This document shows, piece after piece, positions 9,095-16,987 of a stretch of 64,000 bases of DNA. The stretch is from positions 124,001-188,000 of the forward strand of contig JALHMT010000001.1 of assembly GCA_022843905.1 (NCBI GenBank), read 5' to 3'. Below the pieces are notes generated by a model. That model saw only the letters and a program-made list of their open reading frames with translations, made no database searches and had not been told where the DNA came from. The DNA comes from Rubrivivax sp. (GTDB lineage: Bacteria > Pseudomonadota > Gammaproteobacteria > Burkholderiales > Burkholderiaceae_C). Position numbers and translations under genes: made by a program. Numbering within the stretch: position 1 is the first letter of the stretch; each line of letters begins with the position of its first letter.

Positions 9095-10882
9095 ATGAGC
9101 ACCCCCTCCCAGCAGGCCCAGCAGTGGCTGGACAGCTTCGATGCCGCGCTGAAGCGCGGCGACCACGCCGCCGCCGCGGCGATGTTCGGCGACGAGAGCT
9201 ACTGGCGCGACCTGATCTCGTTCACCTGGAACATCAAGACCGCCGAAGGCCCCGCGGCCATCCGCGAGATGCTGCAGGCCACCATGCCCGGCGGCCAGCC
9301 GTCGAACTGGAAGCTGCAGGGCGAAGCCAGCGAGGCCGGCGGCGTGACCGAGGCCTGGTTCACCTTCGAGACCGGCACCGGCCGCGGCCGCGGCCAGCTG
9401 CGACTGATCAACGGCAAGGCCTGGACGCTGCTGACCACGCTGCAGGAGCTCAAGGGCTTCGAGGAGAAGAAGCGCGAGCGCCGCGACAAGGGCGTGGAGC
9501 ACGGCGTGCACCCCGGCCGCAAGAGCTGGCTGGAAAACCGCGCCGAGGAAGAGCGCACGCTGGGCTTCGAGAAGCAACCGTACGTGGTGGTGCTGGGCGG
9601 CGGCCAGGCCGGCATCATCCTGGGCGCGCGGCTGAAGAAGCTGGGCGTGCCGGCCATCATCATCGAGAAGAACCCGCGCGCCGGGGACAGCTGGCGCAAC
9701 CGCTACCGCAGCCTGTGCCTGCACGACCCGGTGTGGTACGACCACCTGCCCTACATGCCCTTCCCCGACGACTGGCCGGTCTTCGCGCCCAAGGACAAGA
9801 TTGGCGACTGGCTGGAGATGTACACCAAGGTGATGGAGCTCAACTACTGGGCCAGCACCGAAGCCAAGCAGGCGCGCTGGGACGAGGCGAAGCAGGAGTG
9901 GGAGGTCACCGTCCAGCACAAGGGCGAGACCGTCACGCTGCGGCCCAAGCACCTGGTGTTCGCCACCGGCATGAGCGGCATCGCCAACCTGCCCAGCTAC
10001 CCGGGCATGGACGGCTTCCAGGGCACGCAGGTGCATTCCAGCCAGTTCCGCAACGGCGTCGACTGGCGCGGCAAGCGGGCGGTGGTGGTGGGCTCGAACA
10101 ACTCCTCGCACGACATCTGCGCCGAGCTGTGGGAGAACGGCGCCGACGTCACCATGGTGCAGCGCACCACCACCCATGTGGCGCGCAGCGATGCGCTGAT
10201 GGACCTGGCGCTGGGCGGCCTCTACAGCGAAGCCGCGGTGAAGGCCGGCATCGACACCGACACCGCCGACCTCATCTTCGCCAGCCTGCCCTACAAGGCG
10301 CTGCCGGCGCTGCAGGTGCCCGTCTACACGCAGATGAAGGAGCGCGATGCCGACTTCTACGCCCGCCTGGAGAAGGCCGGCTTCATGCTCGACTTCGGCG
10401 AGGACGGCTCGGGCCTGTTCGTGAAGTACCTGCGCCGCGGCTCGGGCTACTACATCGACGTGGGTGCCAGCGAGCTGGTGGCCGACGGCAAGGTAAAGGT
10501 GAAGACCGGCGCCATCGAGAAGATCACGCCCACCGGCGTGAAGATGGCCGACGGCACCGAGCTGCCCGCCGACCTGATCGTCTGGGCCACCGGCTACGGC
10601 TCGATGAACGGCTGGATCGCGAAGCTCGTCGACCAGGCCACCGCCGACAGGGTGGGCAAGTGCTGGGGCCTGGGCTCGGGCACACGCAAGGACCCGGGGC
10701 CCTGGGAAGGCGAGCTGCGCAACATGTGGAAGCCCACGCAGCAGCCCAACTTGTGGATGCAGGGCGGCAACCTGCACCAGAACCGCCACTACTCGCTGTG
10801 CGTGGCGCTGCAGCTGAAGGCGCGCATGGAGGGCATCCCGACGCCGGTCTATGGGCTGGCGCCGGTGCACCACCTGAGCTGA
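9095..10882 (+). CDS. Flavin-containing monooxygenase with N-terminal NTF2/SnoaL-like domain
   Basis: The protein has 595 residues, and its start follows GAGGAGA at 6 nt. Residues 1-125 look like an NTF2/SnoaL-type domain (WLDSFDAALKRGDHAAAAAMF...YWRDLISFTW). A class B flavin monooxygenase follows. The FAD site VVLGGGQAGIILGARL lies at 165-180, with the E of IIIEKN closing the fold. RAGDSWRNRY and LCLHDP lie near 196-211, ATGMSGIANLP near 290-300, and a second Rossmann motif VVVGSNNSSHDIC near 331-342 binds NADPH. The C-terminal IVWATGYGSMNGWI is the usual late FAD-contact motif. Related proteins oxidise small carbonyl, amine or indole-pyruvate substrates with NADPH and oxygen, but the substrate here cannot be read. 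It stands alone on the plus strand with a strong hairpin just after its stop. Confidence 0.9.
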   Translation: MSTPSQQAQQWLDSFDAALKRGDHAAAAAMFGDESYWRDLISFTWNIKTAEGPAAIREMLQATMPGGQPSNWKLQGEASEAGGVTEAWFTFETGTGRGRGQLRLINGKAWTLLTTLQELKGFEEKKRERRDKGVEHGVHPGRKSWLENRAEEERTLGFEKQPYVVVLGGGQAGIILGARLKKLGVPAIIIEKNPRAGDSWRNRYRSLCLHDPVWYDHLPYMPFPDDWPVFAPKDKIGDWLEMYTKVMELNYWASTEAKQARWDEAKQEWEVTVQHKGETVTLRPKHLVFATGMSGIANLPSYPGMDGFQGTQVHSSQFRNGVDWRGKRAVVVGSNNSSHDICAELWENGADVTMVQRTTTHVARSDALMDLALGGLYSEAAVKAGIDTDTADLIFASLPYKALPALQVPVYTQMKERDADFYARLEKAGFMLDFGEDGSGLFVKYLRRGSGYYIDVGASELVADGKVKVKTGAIEKITPTGVKMADGTELPADLIVWATGYGSMNGWIAKLVDQATADRVGKCWGLGSGTRKDPGPWEGELRNMWKPTQQPNLWMQGGNLHQNRHYSLCVALQLKARMEGIPTPVYGLAPVHHLS

Positions 10883-10893
10883 TCGGCCCTGGC

Positions 10894-10923
10894 CCGTGGC
10901 TGCGCGAAGAGGTGCAGCCACGG
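10894..10923 (+). terminator. Strong hairpin after the monooxygenase gene (possible terminator)
   Basis: The arms CCGTGGCTGC and GCAGCCACGG form a perfect 10-bp stem around a 10-nt loop, starting 11 nt after the monooxygenase stop. There is no T-run after it, so termination would be atypical or the hairpin may protect the mRNA 3' end. Confidence 0.5.
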
Positions 10924-11125
10924 CGTCTGGAGGGGTTCGAACCGGTGTCCGACTCGGCGGGCCCAGCGCGACGACAGGACCGACTTCCTGCCGGCTTCTT
11001 CGCCGGGTGGCATGCCCATTGCCGCTGTGTCCTGTGGCCGTGCAAGGTCGTCACGATGACGGGACAGGCTCCGGGCCCGCCCGGCGACCTCGCTGCGGGC
11101 ACGCACCCCCACTGCGAAAGAAGCC

Positions 11126-12499
11126 ATGGACACCGAACACTTCGACGCCATCATCGTCGGCGCCGGCCAGGCCGGGCCGGCCATCGCTGCCCGCTGCAGC
11201 CGCGAAGGGCTGAAGACGGCGGTGATCGAGCGCCATCACTTCGGCGGCACCTGCGTCAACGCGGGCTGCGTGCCGACCAAGACGCTGGTGGCCAGCGCCC
11301 GCGCCATCCGGCTGGCGCAGCGCGGCGCGGAGTTCGGCTTCGACGTGGCGCACCTGCGCGTGGACATGGCGCGCGTGAAAGCGCGCAAGGACGCGATCGT
11401 CGCGAAGTCCCGAGAGGGCGTCGAGACCTGGATGCGTGGCCTGAAGGGCACGCAGGTCATCGTCGGCGACGCACGTTTCGTCGGCCCGGCCACGATGGAG
11501 GTGGCAGGGCGCCGCCTGAGCGCGCCGCGCATCTTCCTCAACGTGGGCGCGCGCGCGATGCGCCCTGCGCTGCCCGGCATCGACACGGTGACGTCGCTGG
11601 ACAACGTGTCGGTGATGGAACTGGACACGGTGCCCGAGCACCTGGTCATCGTCGGCGGCAGCTACATCGGCCTGGAGTTCGCACAGCTGATGCGCCGGCT
11701 GGGTGCCGCCGTGACGGTGGTGGAGCGTTCGGCACGCCTGCTGGCGGGTGAGGACGCCGACGTGTCGGACGGCATTCGCGCCATTCTCGAGGCCGAAGGC
11801 GTGCGCTTCGAGCTGGGTGCCGAATGCCTCTCGCTGGCGCCGGCCGGGAGCGGCGTCGTCGTGGGCGCCGCGTGTGCGGGAGGCGAGGGCATCACCGGCA
11901 GCCACGTGCTGCTGGCGGTGGGCCGTCGGCCCAACACCGACGGACTGGGACTGGAACAGGCCGGCATCCGAACCGACGCCCGCGGCTGCATCGAGGTCGA
12001 CGACCAGTGCCGCACCAGCGCCGACGGTGTCTGGGCCGTGGGCGACTGCAACGGGCGAGGCGCCTTCACGCACACGTCCTGGAACGACCATGAGATCGTG
12101 GTCGCGAACCTGTTCGACGACGACCCGCGACGCATCAGCGACCGCATCGCCTGCTACGCGCTCTTCATCGACCCGGCGCTCGGCCGTGTCGGCATCACCG
12201 AGACCGAGGCGCGGGCCAGCGGCAGGCGCGTGCTGCGCGCGAAGATGCCGATGCAGCGCGTCGGCCGCGCCCGCGAGGCCGGCGAGACCCAGGGCTTCAT
12301 GAAGGTGCTGGTCGACGCCGACACGCAGCGCATCCTGGGTGCGGCGATCCTCGGCATGAACGGCGACGAGGTGGTGCATCCGCTGCTCGACCTCATGGCA
12401 GCCGACCAGCCCTTCACGGTCCTCTCGCGCGCCGTGCACATCCATCCGACGGTGAGCGAACTGCTGCCGACCTTGCTGCAGCAGCTCGAGGCGGTCTGA
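11126..12499 (+). CDS. Mercuric-reductase-like FAD/NAD(P) disulfide oxidoreductase
   Basis: The protein has 457 residues and belongs to the class I pyridine nucleotide-disulfide oxidoreductases. The FAD motif is IIVGAGQAGPAIAARC near residue 10. The redox-active disulfide is GGTCVNAGCVPTK, near residues 39-51. The NAD(P) motif is VIVGGSYIGLEFAQL near 174, and VWAVGDCNGRGAFTH is the second FAD contact. The dimerisation domain ends with VHIHPTVSELLPTLL, in which the His and Glu of HPTxSE act as the acid-base pair. It lacks the N-terminal metal-binding domain and the C-terminal cysteine pair of true MerA, and no mer genes are adjacent. It is more likely a general FAD-containing oxidoreductase of unknown substrate than a mercury-resistance enzyme. 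It follows the monooxygenase by 243 nt and may share its physiological role. Confidence 0.88.
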   Translation: MDTEHFDAIIVGAGQAGPAIAARCSREGLKTAVIERHHFGGTCVNAGCVPTKTLVASARAIRLAQRGAEFGFDVAHLRVDMARVKARKDAIVAKSREGVETWMRGLKGTQVIVGDARFVGPATMEVAGRRLSAPRIFLNVGARAMRPALPGIDTVTSLDNVSVMELDTVPEHLVIVGGSYIGLEFAQLMRRLGAAVTVVERSARLLAGEDADVSDGIRAILEAEGVRFELGAECLSLAPAGSGVVVGAACAGGEGITGSHVLLAVGRRPNTDGLGLEQAGIRTDARGCIEVDDQCRTSADGVWAVGDCNGRGAFTHTSWNDHEIVVANLFDDDPRRISDRIACYALFIDPALGRVGITETEARASGRRVLRAKMPMQRVGRAREAGETQGFMKVLVDADTQRILGAAILGMNGDEVVHPLLDLMAADQPFTVLSRAVHIHPTVSELLPTLLQQLEAV

Positions 12500-12755
12500 G
12501 CGGGGAGGGGCCGGCCGCCATGCCCCGTCGAAGCACCCCGGCGCTGAACGACGGCGGAACCCGGCACCCGGGTGCCGAGGCTGTACTGCCCGCGGCACGC
12601 CGCCTCAGGACATGTGGAAGCCCTACGACCGTGAGGATCGCGGCGATGGACACCAGCCGGATGGCTTGGCCCTTCGAACTTGTCGACCTGCCGCGCGGTA
12701 CAACGCCGGGTCGGCGACAAGACCGGTTGCTGGCGTAGCGCAGAGGGCTCGCGGC
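12500..12755. other. Short non-coding gap with a perfect 16-bp palindrome
   Basis: No gene is supported between the convergent oxidoreductase and sensor-like genes. A perfect palindrome, CGGCACCCGGGTGCCG, lies at 12562-12577. With no loop it is a poor terminator but could be a protein-binding site. Confidence 0.4.
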
Positions 12756-13463
12756 TCACGCAGCGGTCGCCGCACCGGAGGCCTGGCCTCTCGGGATCGG
12801 CGGCAAGCCCTGGCGGCGGCGAAGAGCCATGACGATGAGCCCGCCGGCCACGCCGCACAGTGCGGCGGCGCCCATCGTGATCCCGACCAGTCCGTGTTCG
12901 ATTTCTGCGGCAATCGCCGTGGCATCCGTCTTTCTGCGCGTTCGCATCTGCTCGGTACCGCTCAGCACCACCCTGAAGGCATTCTTGCCTTCCTCGATGG
13001 CCATGTTGAAGTCCTGTGTGGTGCGCAGCGGCGCACCCCGGGCCGACTCGGGCTGGTCGAGCAGCGCAGCCGCACGCTGAAGCTGGTTGAAGGCCGCCAC
13101 ATAGGTGATCGAAGCCTCTTTCCAGCGCAGGAGTTCCGCCCGCTCGGTGTCGTTGAAGGCGCGGCCACTGGGGGCCAAGGCGGTATCCAGATCGACCAGC
13201 ATGTCCTTGTAGGCCTCGTCGAACTGCTTCTCGTAGGCCGCGCGCCGGGAGGGTACGGTGACATGGATGAACATTTCCTTCTCGAAGCGCCGCATCCGTT
13301 CGCCCGCGAGCTGGATGCGGGTCAGCAGGGCGCCCGCCACCAGGTTGCCGCGGATCTGGTCCTCCACCAGTTGCTTTCCCTTGCCGAGCAAGGCCATGAC
13401 CGAGACGAGACCGACCGCTGCCAGCAGCAGGACGATTCCCCAGGTTTTCATTTGTTTCGACAT
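12756..13463 (-). CDS. Chemoreceptor-like membrane sensor lacking HAMP and signalling domains
   Basis: The protein has 235 residues from ATG at 13463 (MSKQMKTWGIVLLLAAVG). The first membrane helix spans about residues 7-25. A long helical periplasmic region follows (GNLVAGALLTRIQLAGERMRRFEKEMF...AELLRWKEASITYVAAFNQLQ...), with the shape of the four-helix-bundle ligand domain of methyl-accepting chemotaxis proteins. A second membrane helix (LVGITMGAAALCGVAGGLIVMAL) precedes a tail of about 22 residues. A normal chemoreceptor would continue with HAMP and a roughly 300-residue signalling domain, both absent here. It may be a chemoreceptor shortened at its 3' end or a stand-alone sensor relic. 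No clear ribosome-binding site precedes the start, and the frame extends upstream into the 62-bp repeats, which I excluded. Confidence 0.65.
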   Translation of the reverse strand: MSKQMKTWGIVLLLAAVGLVSVMALLGKGKQLVEDQIRGNLVAGALLTRIQLAGERMRRFEKEMFIHVTVPSRRAAYEKQFDEAYKDMLVDLDTALAPSGRAFNDTERAELLRWKEASITYVAAFNQLQRAAALLDQPESARGAPLRTTQDFNMAIEEGKNAFRVVLSGTEQMRTRRKTDATAIAAEIEHGLVGITMGAAALCGVAGGLIVMALRRRQGLPPIPRGQASGAATAA

Positions 13464-13588
13464 CACTGCACCGTTTGTTGTGATCAGGCCGCCGAGAGAC
13501 CTGCTTCCATCACAGAGTGGAATGGCGCCGTTCTGATACCAGTCCGGTGCGGCGAATTTGAACGCCGCAGGCAAGGCGACCTGCGCGC

Positions 13589-13774
13589 TGGACGACCCTC
13601 CGTGCTTCGCACTCCGGGATGAGCGCTTGGGAGCGGCCCGGCGCGCTGATTGGACGAGCCTCCGTGCTTCGCACTCCGTGATGAGCGCTTGGGAGCGGCC
13701 CGGCGCGCCGATTGGACGACCCTCCGTGCTTCGCACTCCGGGATGAGCGCTTGGGAGCGGCCCGGCGCGCTCAT
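13589..13774. repeat. 62-bp tandem repeat, three copies
   Basis: Three head-to-tail copies start at 13589, 13651 and 13713, each exactly 62 bp and differing at only a few positions. Each contains GTGCTTCGCAC, a small inverted repeat (GTGC/GCAC), then GAGCGCTTGGGAGCGGC and a GC-rich end. They lie between the sensor gene and the PIN relic. They do not form a CRISPR, since there is no unique spacer, and resemble a dispersed intergenic element amplified locally. Confidence 0.9.
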
Positions 13775-13883
13775 GCCGGATGTGCAGCTCCGTCCCGCTG
13801 CGATACCCTGCCCAGGAGGCGCCCGTGCCCACCGGGCTGTGCGCCGCACTGCGCCTGCGTCAACCGGAGCAACGACCACGAAC

Positions 13884-14168
13884 CTGAACCAGGTGACCCT
13901 GCCCGCCAGCGACATCGAGTTCACGCAGGCTGCCGCCGCCGATGCGGCCGTGGCCAAGGGTGCCTGGGTGTCGCAGCTGGTGCTGGCCCACGAACACCTG
14001 GTGCTTCAGGACGCCGACGTCGTGGCGGCCGCGCTGGCGCACTTTCGCACCAAGCCGGCGCTGGGGTTTTCGGACTGCCTGGTGCTGGAGATTGCGCGCA
14101 AGGCCGGCCACCAGCCGCCCGCCACCTTCGACAAGGCCCTGGGCCGGCTGATCGGCGCGCAGCGTCTG
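13884..14168 (+). pseudogene. Decayed PIN-domain (VapC-type toxin) remnant, possibly fused to a VOC-protein start
   Basis: The frame reads LNQVTLPASDIEF, which resembles the first residues of VOC/glyoxalase proteins. It then passes into KGAWVSQLVLA, HEHLVLQDADVVAAAL, GFSDCLVLEIARKAGH and TFDKALGRLIGAQRL, the body and C-terminus of a VapC-type PIN toxin. The conserved Asp of GFSDCL is present. The N-terminal DTNxLxR strand is missing. WVSQLVLA also joins HEHLVLQ directly where intact PIN proteins carry about 25 more residues. No start codon is evident and the frame runs past the expected stop into the 3' end of mshO. The comparison with intact VapC and VOC proteins is from family knowledge. 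Confidence 0.6.
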
Positions 14169-14272
14169 AAGGATGGCAGCGCCGGGGCAGGCCGGCAGCA
14201 TCGATGCCCGCGTGACGCTGAGCAGGGTGATCGCCGAGCAGCGGCCCCCCTGGCTGCGCTGCAGCGCCCCGC

Positions 14273-15139
14273 TCAGGGCGTGTTGTCCACCGCCAGCTGC
14301 TGCAGGTAGTCCATCTTCACGCCACCGCTGGCCTCGCCCATCTTCAGGCGCAGGTTCAGCAGGCCGATGTTGGCCAGCGCCGTGCTGTAGCTGCCGCTGC
14401 AGCCGGCCAGGCCGCCCAGCATCAGGGTGCGCGTGGCGCCGGTCCAGGCGACGTTCGTGGGCCCCGCGGGCTGGGCGGCCTGCCAGCCGTAGCCGCTGTA
14501 GCGCACCAGCTCCCAGCTGCCGTCGCCGGCCGGCACGCAGGCCACGGTGACGGGCGTCGCGGCGACGAAGAACCTCTGCGTGGCCGTGCTGTTGGGCAGC
14601 GCACCTGCCGCAGAGAAGGCCAGGTGGCGGCCGCCCGCGCTCAGCACGATGCCCGCGCGGCGGTTGTTGCCGACGTAGGCGTCGGCCTCGGGCGTGCCCA
14701 GGTTCTGGATGACCAGTGAGCTGCCGGCCGGTGCCGCGGCGATGGGCGTGCCGATGACGTCGAAACCGTTGTCCGCGGCGTTCTCCAGGTCCAGCACGTC
14801 GCCGGGGCCGGCAGCCACGGTGTCGGCCGCCGCGCGGTAGCGACCGGCGTCGATCACCGGCACCCATTCGACCCACACGCCGCTGGCGTCCGACGTCAGC
14901 CGCAGGCTGTTGGGCAGCGCGGTCTGCAGTTCGTCCGACAGGCGGCCCACGGCGCCGTCGGCGGCCTGCGCCAGCGTGAGGCGGCCGCGGTTGTCCTGCT
15001 GCGCACTGGCGACACGGCCGACCAGCGTGGCGGCCAGCGATCCGATGACGCCCATGATGGTCAGCACGACGACGAGCTCGACCAGGGTCACGCCCTGCTC
15101 GCCCTGCCGGCCCTGCCGTGGTCCTGCGCCGCGCTTCAT
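14273..15139 (-). CDS. mshO: MshO-like prepilin
   Basis: The protein has 288 residues. The chosen ATG at 15139 overlaps the stop of the upstream mshD gene (ATGA), which implies translational coupling. The prepilin leader MKRGAGPRQGRQGEQG ends in Gly and is followed by VTLVELVVVLTIMGVIGSLAATLV, with Glu at position +5 of the mature protein, as PilD-type peptidases require. The rest is a large beta-rich periplasmic domain with two cysteines (VACVPAG and GGLAGCSGSY). Size and position after mshD match MshO, a minor pilin of the MSHA pilus. In Vibrio mshP and mshQ follow directly; here the downstream side holds the PIN relic and mshP lies about 5.4 kb further on. A start 15 nt upstream (15154) is possible. 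Confidence 0.8.
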   Translation of the reverse strand: MKRGAGPRQGRQGEQGVTLVELVVVLTIMGVIGSLAATLVGRVASAQQDNRGRLTLAQAADGAVGRLSDELQTALPNSLRLTSDASGVWVEWVPVIDAGRYRAAADTVAAGPGDVLDLENAADNGFDVIGTPIAAAPAGSSLVIQNLGTPEADAYVGNNRRAGIVLSAGGRHLAFSAAGALPNSTATQRFFVAATPVTVACVPAGDGSWELVRYSGYGWQAAQPAGPTNVAWTGATRTLMLGGLAGCSGSYSTALANIGLLNLRLKMGEASGGVKMDYLQQLAVDNTP

Positions 15140-15603
15140 CGCTGCGAGCGCCATGACGCCATCTGCAGGCGTTCGCCGCCGGGTCCGGTGACCTGCACCG
15201 CCACCCACCAGCCATCGCTGGCCGGCACGCCTTCCAGCGCCTGCGGCGCCACCGTGATGCTGGCGCCGTAGTTCTCCAGCCCCGGCACGGGCTGGCCTTC
15301 GGCGTCGCTGATGCCGCTCATCGTCAGCCCGTTGTAGTCGCTGATCGACGCGAAGCCGGTGCGCCCCGGCGTCGCCGCCGCGGTGGCGCTGCCGGGCAGC
15401 GGCTGCAGCTCGATCTCGCGCAGCAGGCTCTGCGCGATGGCCAGCTGCTGGCGCGCCACCAGCGGATCGGCGCTGCGGCTGCCCATCAGCGTCCAGGCGC
15501 TCCAGATCGAACCGAGCACGACCCCGGCCAGCACCAGCGCGACGATCAGCTCGACCAGCGTGACGCCGCGTTGGGTGGACATGGACCTTGCGCGAGTCAA
15601 CAT
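15136..15603 (-). CDS. mshD: MshD-like prepilin
   Basis: The protein has 155 residues from ATG at 15603, preceded by AGGGGG about 9 nt upstream; ATG at 15582 is an alternative. The leader MLTRARSMSTQRG has a basic character and ends in Gly. VTLVELIVALVLAGVVLGSIW follows, with Glu at +5, the standard type IV pilin N-terminus. The mature domain is small and has no cysteine pair. By order (between a GspH-like pilin and mshO) it fits MshD, a minor pilin of the MSHA pilus. The 4-nt overlap with mshO places both in one operon. Confidence 0.78.
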   Translation of the reverse strand: MLTRARSMSTQRGVTLVELIVALVLAGVVLGSIWSAWTLMGSRSADPLVARQQLAIAQSLLREIELQPLPGSATAAATPGRTGFASISDYNGLTMSGISDAEGQPVPGLENYGASITVAPQALEGVPASDGWWVAVQVTGPGGERLQMASWRSQR

Positions 15604-15711
15604 CTCAGGTTCCCCCTGAACCGGCAAGCCAGGCCAACGACGCGGAGCCGGCTCCGCCGGTCCGCTGGCCTGGCCCCTTCAGGGGCGTGCGAGGCGGGTG
15701 CAGGGTGGTCG

Positions 15712-16212
15712 TCAATGCACATGGCCGCTGACGGGTTCCATGGTGATGGTGGGGGTGGCGAAGGCGCCGTCGCTGGTCTGGACCTGCAGCGTCACGGCGC
15801 TGGCCGGCGACGGCACGCCGGCGGCGTCGAAGCTGAATGCGGCACTTGCGCTCAGGCGCAGGCCCTGGGTTTCCGCCAGCCACTGCAGGTCTCCGCCCGG
15901 TGTGCGCAGCGGCTGGGTGCAGGCGGCGTCCAGGCACACCGACATCGACGGCGGGTCGGCGGCCAGCACGACGTGCACCGTGTCGCGCCGGGCGGTGGCA
16001 GTGGCCTGCGCCAGCCGCAGGCCCGAGACGATCTGGTCGGCCAGGCCCTGGGCGGCGAAGGGCTCGCGGTCGGCGAAGCGCGACATGCCGATGGCCGTGA
16101 CGACGGCCAGCACGAGCATCACCACCACCAGCTCGACGATGGTGAAACCTCGCTGGGCATGGCGCGCCGCACCAGCGCAAAGGCCGCCCGAGGGCGGCCT
16201 GTCGGAGGTCAT
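15712..16212 (-). CDS. mshC: MshC-like / GspH-type minor pilin
   Basis: The protein has 166 residues from ATG at 16212. The leader (MTSDRPPSGGLCAGAARHAQRG) is unusually long for a prepilin, and a few codons of doubt remain on the start. The mature N-terminus FTIVELVVVMLVLAVVTAIGM has Glu at +5. The domain that follows contains ADQIVSGLRLAQATATARRDTVHVVL, which is typical of GspH/FimT pseudopilins. A cysteine pair sits in VCLDAACTQ. It lies between the major-pilin-like gene and mshD, the place of mshC. GspH-type proteins cap pilus or pseudopilus tips. Confidence 0.75.
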   Translation of the reverse strand: MTSDRPPSGGLCAGAARHAQRGFTIVELVVVMLVLAVVTAIGMSRFADREPFAAQGLADQIVSGLRLAQATATARRDTVHVVLAADPPSMSVCLDAACTQPLRTPGGDLQWLAETQGLRLSASAAFSFDAAGVPSPASAVTLQVQTSDGAFATPTITMEPVSGHVH

Positions 16213-16260
16213 GGCGCACGACACCGTCGTGGACCCGGACGAAGCGTGGCGTGCGGGGGG

Positions 16261-16803
16261 TCAGCAGCCGGTGGTGGTCGTGCTGATGATGGGCGGTGTG
16301 CTGACGTTGGCCGCCGAGGTGTAGCTGATCGAGCAGCTCGCCGGCGTGGTGGCGTCGCCGAGCTGGATCACCAGCACCGAGGCCGCCGTGGCGCCGCCGG
16401 TCTCGCCCGCGGTGGCCGACACGGTCCAGCCGTCGGAGCCCGACACGTTGGCCGCACCCAGGATGCCGCCGCTGAAGGCGCTCAGCGCCTGCGGGTAGCA
16501 GTGGTTCAGGGCGACGGCCATGCCTTCCATCGTGACGCCGGTGGCATCGCTGGCGGTGCCGCAGGACTTGCCGTTGGCCAGCGCCGAAGCCTTGACCAGG
16601 CCCGAGGCGGCCTTCATCGAGCCGGCCACGGCCTTGACCTTGGACTCGCGCGCCTTGCCCTGCAGGTCGGCGTAGCGCGGCAGCGCCACGGCGGCCAGCA
16701 CGCCCAGGATGAGGATCACGGTGACCAGTTCGACGAGCGTGAAGCCCGCCTGCCGGTACGGCGCGGCGCGTCGGGCGGCGTGCGCGGGGCGTTGGGAAAT
16801 CAT
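16261..16803 (-). CDS. mshA: MshA-like major pilin (MSHA pilin)
   Basis: The protein has 180 residues. ATG at 16803 follows a near-perfect AAGGAG site at 6 nt, which overrules longer readings. The leader MISQRPAHAARRAAPYRQAG is cleaved before FTLVELVTVILILGVLAAVALPRYADLQGKAR, the typical MSHA/type IV pilin helix with Glu at +5 and the ALPRYADL kink. In the C-terminal half, SCGTAS, ALNHCYPQ, ASCSIS and the terminal TTTTGC give four cysteines for disulfide loops. A leader region of 184 nt separates it from mshG, longer than other gaps in the cluster. That would allow its own promoter, as expected for an abundant subunit. Vibrio loci have both mshB and mshA; here only one pilin is present. Confidence 0.85.
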   Translation of the reverse strand: MISQRPAHAARRAAPYRQAGFTLVELVTVILILGVLAAVALPRYADLQGKARESKVKAVAGSMKAASGLVKASALANGKSCGTASDATGVTMEGMAVALNHCYPQALSAFSGGILGAANVSGSDGWTVSATAGETGGATAASVLVIQLGDATTPASCSISYTSAANVSTPPIISTTTTGC

Positions 16804-16987
16804 GGGGAGCTCCTTGGCAGACGACGTATCGGGAATTCGACCCGGCGCACGCAGGGCGCCCGGCATGTGCATTGTTTCGGTCTCGATGCCGGTCGACTTG
16901 AACGAACAGCGCCGGAAAACCGTTGCACTTTGCGCACCTTGTCCGTGCGTGGGGCGCATGGCATCACGCCGGTGCGGCGCGGCCGGC

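Noticed and set aside
10930..10960. GGGGTTCGAACC, which looks like a tRNA T-arm
   Set aside because: No D-arm, anticodon arm or acceptor pairing can be built around it. The nearby stem is a simple hairpin.
11126..12499. Mercury resistance (merA)
   Set aside because: The N-terminal metal-binding domain, the C-terminal cysteine pair and all other mer genes are missing.
13589..13774. CRISPR array
   Set aside because: The 62-bp units are directly adjacent with no unique spacers, and there are no cas genes.
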